From Caenorhabditis remanei (lineage: Eukaryota; Nematoda; Chromadorea; Rhabditida; Rhabditidae), in assembly GCF_010183535.1 (NCBI RefSeq), contig NC_071330.1:815217-879216 (forward strand): 64,000 bases of DNA, read 5' to 3'. Shown here piece by piece: positions 34,201-44,500 of this stretch. The position numbers were made by a program, and so were the translations under genes. The notes below the pieces were generated by a model that was given only the letters and a program-made list of their open reading frames with translations, did no database searches and was not told the DNA's origin. The first letter of the stretch is position 1. The number at the start of each line of letters is the position of its first letter.

Positions 34201-36318
34201 ACATTTTGCTAGTTTACAACTTTTTGATAGCAGCGCCCATTCTCGAGATAGAGAGACAGAGAGACGCAAAGAAAAGTTGCTATGCGCTCATTCGCCGCAT
34301 ACTTTAGAACGCTAATATCTCAAAATCCTAGCTAGCTATCAAAAAGTTGTTAACTACAAAAATAATTTACATAAAATTTGCTACATTTCACTAATTAACA
34401 AATTTCCGATAGGACCGCCGACTTTTGAGATAGAGAGACGCAAAGAAACGAGTGTGGATAGCTTCTATGCACGTTCTTTCTTGAACCGTGCATCATATCT
34501 CAAAATCCTAGCTAGCTATCAAAAAGTTGTCAAGTACAAAAATAATTTACGTACAATTTGCTACATTTTATTAATTAACAAATTTTCGTTAGCACCGCCC
34601 ATTCCAGAGATAGAGAGACACAGAGAAACGAGTGTGGCTACCCTCTCTGCACCTGCTCTCTTGCACCGCGTATATCTCAAAATCCTAGCTAGCTATCAAA
34701 AAGTTGCTAACTACAAAAATGATCTACATAAAATTTACTGCATTTTATCAATTACCAAATTTTTGTTAGCACCGCCCATTCTAGAGATAGAGAGACGCAG
34801 AGACGCAAAGAAAAGTTGCTCTCTGTGCGCCTTTACTCACCACCTACTTTAGAACGCTAATATCTCAAAATCCCAGCTAGCTATCAAAAAGTTGTCAACT
34901 ACAAAAATAATTTACGTACAATTTGCTACATTTTACCTATTTACAAATTTCCAATAGCACCGCCCATTCTCGAGATAGAGAGACGCAGAGAAAATTTGCT
35001 TCTCTGCGCGCGCTCACTCGCCGCCTACTTTAGAACGCTAATATCTCAGATCCCTAGTTAGCTATCAAAAAGTTGTCAACTACAAAAATGATCTACATAA
35101 AATTTCCTACGTTTTATTAGTTGATACCTTTTTGATAGCCTCCTTCACTCTCAAGGTACACTCTTTCAAACTCAAAATTTCAGATCTGGACCTGTGGAGG
35201 AGAACTTTTGATTATGCCTTGCAGTCGAGTTGGTCATATTTTCCGGTAAGCGTTTTTACTTCATTTCAAATTTGAATATTTTAAAATTTACAACCAAGAA
35301 TTAAGAAAATTCCAGTCGCCAACGCCCATACGGTATCAAAACCGACTCAATGGGCAAGAACTCTGTGCGAGTCGCGCGTGTCTGGCTCGACGAATACCTC
35401 GAGAACTTCTTCGTTGCGAGACCCACCTACCGTACTTTCACGGATTACGGTGATCTCACGTCGAGAGTCAATCTACGTCAAAACCTTCAATGCAAACCGT
35501 TCAAATGGTATTTAGAGAACATTTATCCGGAATTGCTGCCGGATAACACTCCAAATCAATTGGATGATAAGATTCTGGTACCCGGAAAGAAGTATTTGAT
35601 AAAAATGGCTAATGGAACACATTGCCTGAGTGCGGAGAACTCGCAGGGACGGATAGCGAACGGGAATCGAGTGGAAATGAGGAAATGTAATCATTTGGAG
35701 AGGATGCAGCAGTGGAAGTTCTCTACGACGGTAAGAGCGGAAAAAATAACTCAAAAATGCGAATTTCCCGGCAACATTCGAAAATTCGCAATAGAGCGTG
35801 CTTGCAATCGCCTCTGAAAATAAATTTTTCCTTGTTTCCCCCACACTCTTATACCGCCTCTCCCACTCCTTCTTTTATGCGCGCGTGGCCTCCTGGATAA
35901 CGCTTTTGCCCATCGCTCCCACACTTCCAGGTTCGACCCCCACGCCCGACTTTTCTTTTTTGCATTCTTTTTGAACTATTATAATTGAGTTTTTAAAACA
36001 TTTCAGGGTGAACTCCGACCTATGGGCTCCTCCCGAATGTGTCTAGACTCGTTACGAGGTATCAGTGTAATACTGTGCCATAACCAAGGTGCACATCAGA
36101 AGTGGCAGGTTTCGGTGGGTTTTTGAAGGTTTCTTCTCAGTTTTTCATGACTGAAATTAGCTAAAATGTTCTAAAATTGATGATTTTCATTTCAGACAAG
36201 CGGAAAATTGTACAATCACTCGGTCGGAAAGTGTGCAGCCGGAACAAATGAAACAAATGACTTGACTGCGTTGAAATTCTGCTCTCTGAGTAATAGCTTC
36301 CAATTTGTTGAGTTATAA
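31278..36318 (+). CDS. gly-11: Polypeptide N-acetylgalactosaminyltransferase
   Basis: Exons are 31278-31538, 32546-33094, 33770-34126, 35184-35245, 35316-35730, 36007-36114 and 36196-36318. All phases fit and the product is about 624 residues. It is a type II Golgi protein: short cytosolic tail MLVLRRKT, membrane anchor [19 protein letters not shown], then a charged stem and a proline run. The catalytic domain has [20 protein letters not shown], the metal-binding DSH (VFLDSHCE), the acceptor motif [17 protein letters not shown] and the later VGHIFR histidine. It transfers GalNAc to Ser/Thr, starting mucin-type O-glycans. A ricin-type lectin domain follows ([33 protein letters not shown]). The symbol rests on remembered C. 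elegans linkage of gly-11 with lury-1 (Y75B8A); the enzyme family is certain. Introns 1-3 are packed with a palindromic repeat. Confidence 0.88.
31585..32540. repeat. Palindromic AGCTATCAAAAAGTTGT units, gly-11 intron 1
   Basis: The repeated unit is GCTATCAAAAAGTTGT...CAAAAATTATCTACATAAAA...ACAACTTTTTGATAGC, an inverted pair about 85 bp long. A linker then reads CCGCCCATTCTCGAGATA and GAGACGCAGAGAAACGAG. Several units follow in the intron. The same family fills introns 2 and 3 and no other place in this window. Confidence 0.75.
33095..33769. repeat. Palindromic AGCTATCAAAAAGTTGT units, gly-11 intron 2
   Basis: Three to four units of the same family. Here successive copies are very similar (GTTGACAACTTTTTGATAGC followed by GAGACGCAGAGAAGCTAGAC, near 33155-33235 and 33355-33435), which points to recent local amplification. 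Confidence 0.75.
34127..35183. repeat. Palindromic AGCTATCAAAAAGTTGT units, gly-11 intron 3
   Basis: Five or six units of about 150-190 bp. Each starts with ATCTCAAAATCCTAGCTAGC-like sequence and ends with GAGATAGAGAGACGCAGAGA-like sequence. Units differ mainly by single-base changes. No exon is visible within. Confidence 0.75.
35881..35946 (+). pseudogene. Possible tRNA-derived relic
   Basis: GCGTGGCCTCCTGGATAACG resembles an A-box and D-arm of an arginine-type tRNA. GGTTCGACCCC is a full B-box. GCGTGG (35883-35888) can pair with CCACGC (35940-35945). The anticodon arm is not foldable and the whole is too short, so it is not a working tRNA. It lies in gly-11 intron 5, sense strand. Confidence 0.3.
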
Positions 36319-36359
36319 CCTTTTATTTTATTTTTTAGAACAGCTTTTCTCTATCTCTG

Positions 36360-37194
36360 CACTGGGTAACAGCGATGAACCTCGCGAAAACGCGCTCCGT
36401 TGATACGAGAGCCGCGTCGCCTCGAACGGAATAAGCCGCGACGCGGCGGACGGCGCTGGGCGCTATGAAAAATCTGCTTTTTCCACTGAAAACATAAAAG
36501 AAAAGTGTCTGTTTTGAAGAAAAAAGTCAAAATCAACTAGAATTACATTTTCCTGTTTCAGAAAACACAATTTTTTCTATAGACTCTAAAAAATGCGACA
36601 AAGACATGACATTTAATAAAGCTTTCCGACAAGGAAAACTAAGAGAATACTCACATTTGGTAACGTTTACAACGAAAAACTATCGAACAACATCTACTTT
36701 TTTATCAAAAAAGCAAAAAAAACGAAGAAAAATTAGAAAAATATAGAATAATTTATACTGAATTTTGAAGAAGCGTTGTTGATGTGAAGTTGTGCCGAAG
36801 ATTTACAACTTTAGCGAAAAGACGAGGCGTAGATGATGAAATCTGAAAGTTTCATTCATGACTCTACGGGAAAACTGACTAATCGGAAGTTATACGTGGA
36901 AAAAATAACCTGAAATTTTCGCCTCGACTTGTATGTTGATTTTGTCCATTTTTCGCTGCATTAGTTGACTGAAAAAAGATTTTTTCGGTTCTGTAACAAT
37001 ATTTCGAACAAAAAACAAAGTAAAAGTACGAAAAGTCGGTTTTAAACGAGAAAAAATGAAGAAAATTGAGCTTTTTTGACGAAAAAACGAGCTTCGCGGC
37101 TTATCACTTGAAGGGAGCCGCGACGCGCACGCAACGCATCTCTCTCGGTGTCGATTTACGAGATTGATTTGAGGTTCATCGCTGTTACCCCGTG
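36360..37194. mobile_element. Inverted-repeat element next to the gly-11 3' end
   Basis: The left end CACTGGGTAACAGCGATGAA is matched inverted by TTCATCGCTGTTACCCCGTG. TCTCTG flanks it at 36354-36359 and 37195-37200. Subterminal parts carry GCCGCGTCGCCTCG and GGGAGCCGCGACGCGCACGC. AATAAA at about 36615, inside the element, is a good candidate for the gly-11 polyadenylation signal. No transposase is seen. Confidence 0.65.
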
Positions 37195-37578
37195 TCTCTG
37201 AAACTAAAACTGGTCGAAATTTGCCTTTTTTTCCGTTTTGTGATGTATTTTTTTGTTTTTTTAATATTTATTTATAAAATTTTATAAAAAACTCAAAAAT
37301 TTCTGTTTTGTTCTAAAAAAACTTCTATTAAAGCAATGGTGCTATTAAGCTCCAAAAAAATTAATTATTATTTATAAAACTCATTTTTGAAAAACCGCGC
37401 AAAATTATTAGAGGGCCGAGTTCGCAAAAACTAGACCCCCATCCCGTGTACTCCTCTCGGACAATTTCAATTTTGGCGCGAATATCATTAATTGCACGAA
37501 TTCATGCATTTCTCATCGTTTTCAGCTGATTTTTTCGCTTTTTTAGTTCAAAAAACTCTGAAAATTTTGATTTTCAGC

Positions 37579-40500
37579 ATGTCAAAACACCAAAAACACG
37601 AATTAGCGCCCTGGGTTGAGAAATATCGTCCACAAGTCCTCTCGGACATTGTCGGCAACGAAAATATGGTTAGCCGACTGGAAGTGATCGCCAAAGAAGG
37701 AAATGTTCCGAATATCATTCTATCGGTAAAAAATCGATAAATTCCGGCCAAAATTATCGATTTTTTTGATTATAGGGACCGCCGGGAATCGGAAAAACGA
37801 CGTCGGTGTGGGCGCTGGCGAGAGAATTGTTGGGTGATAAGGTGAAGGAGGCGGTGCTCGAGTTGAACGCTTCTGATGAGAGGTTTGTGTGGAAAACGAT
37901 GAGAAAAATTGATTTTTTCGGGAAAAAATCAAAAAATTAAGATTTTTTCGTCAAAAATTCAAAAAATTCAGAATTTCCCCTATATTTCGCTTTCAGAGGA
38001 ATCGACGTCGTCAGAAATCGCATCAAAACGTTCGCTCAGACGAAAGTTACACTTCCAGAGGGTCGACACAAAATTATTATTCTCGATGAGGCCGATTCGA
38101 TGACGGACGGTGCTCAGCAGGTAGAATAGTGGGGAAAACTTGTTTTTTGATAATTTTTTGTCGAAAAACTTGGATTTTCAGCGAAAAATTGCGATTTTAG
38201 GTTGTTTTCAATCCAAAATTCCGAATTTCTTGGATTTTCAGCGGAAATTTGCGATTTTCAGGCTCTCCGGCGTACTATGGAACTGTATTCGAAGACGACT
38301 CGCTTCGCGTTGGCTTGTAATCAATCGGAGAAGATTATTGGTACGGGAAACTGATTTTTCTGAAGATTTGAAAGAAAAATCCGTATTTTTACTGGAAAAT
38401 CTGGTTTTTCAGACAAATTTCCTTGAAAACATGAGATTTTCAAAGGAAAAGCGAGAATTTCGATGGAAAAATTGATTTTTTACACTCGTATTCATGAAAA
38501 TGATGCAAAAACACCCTATTTAAGTCATAAAAATCTATATTTTCAGAATTTTCTTCAATTCTCCTTCAAAATATAGCGAAAATTCGTTCTTTTCCAATAT
38601 TTTACTGAAAAACTACCTTCTTTCACCGATTTTTCAGTCGTAATTGCTGTTTCCATTAATGTTTTCAGTTGAAAATACAATTTCCCTTTCTGTTTTTTCC
38701 AGCAAAATATTCAATTTTTCATCAAGAAATGGGTTTTTCGTGTCGATTTTTTTTTCAAAAGCCACCGGTATTCCAGTCGAAAATGTCTTTTTTTCGACTG
38801 AAATATCTGTGCTTGTTGGAAAAAAAGTCGGCAGGAAAAAAAACAATTTCTTGATGAAAAATTGAAGATTTTGCTGGAAAAACAGGAGAAGGAGTTGTGA
38901 TTTTATACAAAAAGACTAGTAACAGCAATTACGATAGAAAAATCGGTGAAAGAAGGTCGTTTTTCAGTAAAATATTGGAAAAGAACGAATTTTGACTATA
39001 TTTTTAAGGCGAATTGATTAAAAATATTAAAATATAGATTTTTATGACTTAAATAGTAAATTCACTAGGAAAAATTATTGAAAATGTGATTTCAGAGCTA
39101 GAAAGAGTGGTTTTGATTGATTTTCATGAATTCGAGTATAAAAAATCAATTTTTCCATCGAAATTCTCGCTTTTCCTTTGAAAATCTCATGTTTTCAAGG
39201 AAATTTATCTGAAAAACCAGATTTTCCACATAAAGCTGGAAATCTCAGTTTTTCTAGGTGCGAAGGTCAGAAAATTGAATTTTCAGATCGAAATTGGTTC
39301 AAAAACAACTATTTTTACCTAAAACCCGTTTTTTTGTCGAAAAAAGTGTGAAAAAAGAGATAAATTTGCAATTTTCAGCTCAAAAACTCAGTTTTAGAAA
39401 AAAAAGTAAAAATTTTCAGCCGAATTACAGTCAAATTCGAGAGTTTGTTATACTAGCTCACCACAGTTTTTACAACTGCGCTCCACCGAAATCCCTTTGA
39501 AAAATGTCTCTTTTTCTCTAAATCTTTCAATTTCGCAACGCAATTTTGTTCGATTTCGGTAGAGGGCGATTGTAAGAATCGTGCCGTGCTATTAGCGGCC
39601 CGCACCTTCTTACAACTGCGCTCCACCGCAAACGAAAGAGTATCGGTGAGAGACGCAGAGTTTTTTCTCGCGCCGACACAGATTTTCACTGTTTTTGACT
39701 TTTTTTTCGCTATTTTTCGACAGTTTTCTTGTAATTAATCATGAAAAACAGCGAAAATGTGTCAAAAACTGTGAAAATCTGTTTCGCGCGAGAAAAAAGT
39801 CTCTCGCCGATACTCTCTCGTTCGCGGCGGAGCGCAGTTGTAAGAAAACTGCTCTGATAATACTCTTTTTCCCATTATTTTGACTGAAAACAGCGATTTT
39901 CAACTGAAAAATGCAATTTTATTTTTAAAACGAAAAATTTCGTTGCAGAACCAATTCAATCGCGTTGCGCCCTTCTCCGCTACACGAAGCTCTCCCCAGT
40001 GGAGCTTCTCTATCGAGTCAAAGAAGTGGCGAAGGCGGAGAGCGTGAACTACGACGACGGTGGTCTCGAAGCGATTCTATTCACAGCACAAGGCGATATG
40101 AGACAAGCGTTGAATAACCTTCAGGCGACAGTGAATGCATACGAACGAGTGAATAAGGAGAACGTGTTGAAAGTTTGCGATGAGCCACATCCGGATCTCA
40201 TGATTAAGATGTTGTTGTACTGTACGGAGAAAAAATTCTTCGAGGCGGCGAAAATTATTCACGAATTTCATCGATTGGGATTCTCGTCAGATGATATTCT
40301 GTCCACTTTGTTTCGCGTTGTCAAGACGGTCGAGTTGTCGAAAAATGTCTCTGAGCAGTTGAGAATGCAGTATATTAAGGTAGGAGACATCCGGATGTAC
40401 AGACGCACAAACAGACAGACTTACAGTTTTTTCTTGAAAAACAGCTATAAGAAATGAGAAATTTATCTTTAAATTGAGTAATTTTTCATAAAAACGCGTC

Positions 40501-41016
40501 GAAGGCGCGCCAGAAAAGTTTAAAAACGCATCAATAGCGCGTCGAAGGCGCGCCAGAACAGTTTAAAAACGCGTCGAAGACACGCCAGATTTTGTCGATT
40601 TCTCGATTTTTTGAAATTTCTCCACCCTCTACTTTAAACGCGCCGAAGGTGCGCCAGACAAATTTCAAATTCTCTCATTTGTACATTTTCAGAGCTGAAA
40701 ATGTTTTAAAAACGCGTCAAAGGCGCGCCAGTTCCGTATTTTTTTAGGCGAAATAGTGCCGAAAACTCTGAAATCCTACCTTTAAAAGACATCTGGACCG
40801 ACAGACATACTCAATTCTCTCATTTTTTAAGCGATTTTCAGTGCTGAAAATGCTCCAAAAACGCCGCGCCAAAGGCACGCCAGTCACTTTCTCAATCATT
40901 ATATATTATTCCAGGAAATCGGCGTGTGTCACATGCGAGTCGTGCAAGGACTCACATCGAAACTTCAGCTCTCGCGCCTCGTCGCCGATTTGTGTCGTGT
41001 TTCAGTCGATGCTTGA
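37579..41016 (+). CDS. rfc-2: Replication factor C small subunit (human RFC2 orthologue)
   Basis: Exons are 37579-37725, 37776-37882, 37997-38120, 38262-38340, 39949-40379 and 40915-41016. All phases agree and the product is 329 residues, normal for the family. It begins [20 protein letters not shown]. Walker A is GPPGIGKTT (residues about 50-58), the DEAD-type Walker B is [16 protein letters not shown], the SRC motif with arginine finger is [15 protein letters not shown], and sensor 2 lies near [11 protein letters not shown]. The C-terminal collar follows ([14 protein letters not shown]). As part of the RFC pentamer it loads PCNA onto primer-template DNA in the nucleus. The ATG follows an acceptor (TTTTCAG) by one base, so the mRNA is probably spliced-leader trans-spliced. 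Intron 4 (1.6 kb) holds a long palindrome, and intron 5 six GCGC motifs. Confidence 0.96.
38352..39235. repeat. Long palindromic element in rfc-2 intron 4
   Basis: The left arm (about 38352-38645) includes CTGGTTTTTCAGACAAATTT, CATGAGATTTTCAAAGGAAA and GCGAGAATTTCGATGGAAAA. The right arm (about 38935-39235) carries the inverted forms (TTTTCCATCGAAATTCTCGC, TTTCCTTTGAAAATCTCATG). Arms of roughly 300 bp would fold into a long RNA hairpin in the sense intron. Confidence 0.7.
39440..39595. mobile_element. Short MITE with ACAACTGCGCTCCACCGAAA arms
   Basis: It runs from AGCTCACCACAGTTTTTACA to GAATCGTGCCGTGCTATTAG, with TACAACTGCGCTCCACCGAA and TTCGGTAGAGGGCGATTGTA facing each other. It sits beside the long palindrome in rfc-2 intron 4. 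The adjacent sequence GAATTACAGTCAAATTCGAG is also found inverted near 41855-41880. Confidence 0.6.
40490..40890. repeat. GACGCG/GGCGCGCCAG motifs in rfc-2 intron 5
   Basis: Six copies (near 40494, 40535, 40568, 40638, 40710 and 40861) read close to AACGCGTCGAAGGCGCGCCA. All lie in the sense orientation of rfc-2, spaced 33-150 bp. ACATCCGGATGTACAGAC near 40385 is a reversed copy of the other dispersed motif. Confidence 0.7.
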
Positions 41017-41506
41017 ATTGTTTGAATTCTCACTAATTGCACTACGGTTATATCTATACATATAATCTCTTATATGATCTTATGTCCTATATGATAACAC
41101 AATTGAATTCTTCTCATTCATTCAATTGATAACTATATATAGACTTAACAGAAAAAAACCAAGAGGAGGAGAATTCAATTGGGGGAAAAATGCTGCTTTA
41201 ATTATAAAAATTGACATTAAAATGATGATATTTTTGGCGGGTTGAGACGGGGGATTTTTAGAGATTTTTCGGAATTTTTTTTTGTATTTTGAGAGGGGAG
41301 AAAAATGGGAAATAAAATGGGTATAAAATGAGGAAAATATGTCGGGGGGGGGGACTAGGCACGAGTTGGTTTAAATTATGAATAATTGGCGTATCACAGT
41401 TCAAAAATTGGGGGGACGAAACATAATAAATCTACACATAAGCAAGCAAACGCGCTCCATCGAACAACCAAAGACTAGAGATTGCGGTGGAGCGTGATTG
41501 CAACAT

Positions 41507-44500
41507 TCAGATGACGATTCCCTTGGCTTTCAGAACGCTGGCGTGCCGTGGATGTTGCTTCCGTGGATGTTTATACTTCTTTTCGGGTGGCCTACTCACG
41601 ATAGGAGATATTTTGGAGGAGGAGGGAGCTGGAAATTGGAAATTGAGAAAATTTTGAAATTTTTCAGTTGAAAAATGATATAAAATCGAAAAAAAGACCT
41701 TGAAAATGCAATTTTCTGACTGAAAATCGGATCTCATCTATTAGGATTCTTACAATCGCGCTCTACCGAAATCGAAGAAACAAGAGACATTTTTCAAGGG
41801 GATTTCGGTGGAGCGCAGTTGTAAAAACTGTGGTGAGCTAGTATATCAAAAACTCTCGAATTTGACTGTAATTCGGCTGAAATATGGGTCAATTTTTCTT
41901 TTAATTGAGAAGTTTAGAGCTGAAAATTGCAAATTTATCTCTATTTTCACCATTTTTTCGACAAAAAGACGATTATTGTGTCAAAATAGTTGATTTCGAA
42001 CCTGTTTCGATCTGAAAATTCAATTTTCTAACTTAAAGCCAGAAAACTGCATTTTCAGATCGAAACCGGTTCAAAACAACTATTCTGACTGAAAATCGCC
42101 GTTTTTAGTTGAAAAAAGAGTGAAAATAGAGAAAAACTTGCAATTTTCAGTTCAAAACCTCTCAATTTTAGAGAAATTAATGAATATTTCAGTCGAATTA
42201 CAGTCGAGTTCGATAGTTAGGTATGCATTAGACTGGAAATCTAAAATCCAATTTCCAGTCAGAAAATAGCATTTTTGCATTTTTCTTACAACTGCGCTCC
42301 CTGCGAACGAGAGAGTATCGGTGAGAGACGCAGAGTTTTTTCTGGCGCGAAAAAACCTGAAATTTTGATGAAAATCAGGAATTTGTCTTTAAATTGAGTA
42401 ATTTTTCATAAAAACGCGTCGACGGCGCGCCAGAAAAGTTCAAAAGCTTAAACTTATCTGGTGCGACTTTGACGCGTTTTTGAACTTATCTGGCGCTCAA
42501 TTTAAAGACAAATTCCTGATTTTCTCCACTTTGATCTATTTCCACAAGGGTTTATAAATTTTTGCCAATTTCCGAGAGAAAATTATGAAAATAGACCAAA
42601 CATGTTTAACACGCGTAGAAGGTGCGCCAGATGACTTTTTTAATAACTGAAGTCCAACATTTTCTATTCGAAATTGCGATTTCAACACTTTATTCAATTT
42701 TGAAAACGCGTCAAAGGTGCGCCAATGAGTAACTACACGTTTTCCTGAGTCTGCCTGTGCTTTCGGATTTCCAGATTTTCTGTTTTCTTTTCAACATTTG
42801 AATAGTACTCTGCGTCTCTCACCGATACTCTCTCGTTCGCGAGGTATGGACTGCAAATAGAAACTCACAAGAATCATCACAAGTATACTTTGAAATATAC
42901 GTTTGGTACTCGTCACAAGCGGCATTGTAAGCCTCCACAAAATCGATAAGACTCCGAACGGCGCTCTTCGTCGCCAAATGTTTCTCGAACAACTTCTGGA
43001 GCGTCGGACCGTATTCCGAGTGTTCGGGGAATGTGAGATCGAATTGAACAGTGGCCGGGGAGGCGGGGTAGTTGTTGGGAAGAGAGATACGGAGAGGATT
43101 GATCAAGAGTTGTGATGATTTGACTGAAATTATGATGAATGGAGACGTGGAACACGATGGGAGACAGTGATCGTCGACGTTCCAATTCGAGAGTTCAATC
43201 AGTTCGTCGCGTGCTTTTGGCGGGATTATCCATGGTTTTCGTTGTTCGAACACTGTTTTGATCTGCAATATTCGATTGATTGACTGGAAAACCATTTTTC
43301 CGTTGAAATTAACGAATTTTTGAGTTTTCTAGTTGAAAACCCATTGCATTTCACAATTTCTATGCCGAAAACTCGAATTTTTAGCTCAAAAATGAGATTT
43401 TTTGCTCAAAAACAAGATTTCTGATTCAAGATCCAGATTTTTAGCTAAAAATCTGATTTTTGGACTTGAAAATTGGATTTTTGGCTCAAAAAGAATCTCT
43501 AGCTCAAAAAATAAGGTTTGTTGCTCAAAAACTAGGCTAATAGCTCCAAAACTGGATTTTTAGCTCAAAATCTGGTTTTTTGGCTCAAAAAATTGGTTTC
43601 TTGCTCAAAAATGAGATTTTTGACTCAAAAACAAGATTTTTAGCTCCAAAACTGGATTCTCAGCTCAAAATTGAGATTCTGGCTCAAAATCAGCTCAATA
43701 ACGTTTATTTTTCGAAATTAACGAATTTTTGAGTTTTCTAGTTGAAAAACCATCATATTTCACAATTTCTAAGCCGAAAACTGGAATTTTCAGCTCAAAA
43801 ATGAGATTTCTGGCTGTTTTGATCTGCGAATATTCGATTGATTTAATGATTGAGGAATTCAATATCTCCGGCACAGTTCTTACAACCGCGCTCTACCAAC
43901 ACCAAAGAAAATTGTGTGCGAATTTGAGAGACTCAGAGAAAATAGACATTTTTCAAGGGGATTTCGGTGGAGCGCAGTTGTAAGAACTAAACAAACTTCG
44001 TGTGTTAAGCTCCGCCCCAAAACAGGAAATTAACGGATTTTTGAGTTTTAAAATTGAAAACCGCGCTGGAAAACCGGTATTTTCAGGTCAAAAATTGAGT
44101 TTCTGGCTCCAAAACTAGATTTCAGTTCAAAATCTGATTCAATTTTACAGTCGAAAATCGAGTTTTTCCAGTTGAAAACGATATTTCTGATCGAAAAATG
44201 GATTTTCGCTGAAATTAAAAAATTTTTTCACAATTTCGTGCACAATTTCGGTAGAGCGCGGTTGTAAGAGGCGTGCTCAATAGCTCAATTTCTATTTTTA
44301 GAATCGTACTTCCGCTAGTTTTCTGATCTAAACTGATAAACGAAAAATGTATATTTTATTCTTTAAAACCCATAATTTTTCAATTAAAAATCCACATTTC
44401 CACTCAAAAACTAACCACAAAAATGGGATTAATCATTGCGGGATCCTCATCTGGTCTCTGCTCATCGTGTTCTCCAGAATCCTCTTTCGGTTTCTTTGCC

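Noticed and set aside
31585..35183. CRISPR-like interpretation of regular repeats
   Set aside because: Eukaryotic introns, diverged units and internal palindromes; no spacers of constant length.
36548..36560. CTGTTTCA like the 21U-RNA upstream motif
   Set aside because: A single 8-mer match inside a transposon is expected by chance, and 21U clusters in C. elegans lie elsewhere.
42850..42868. An 18-base 'intron' (GTGAGTTTCTATTTGCAG) after exon 42869-43262
   Set aside because: Too short for nematode splicing. The same donor joins in phase to the exon at 41628, which gives a sensible C-terminus.
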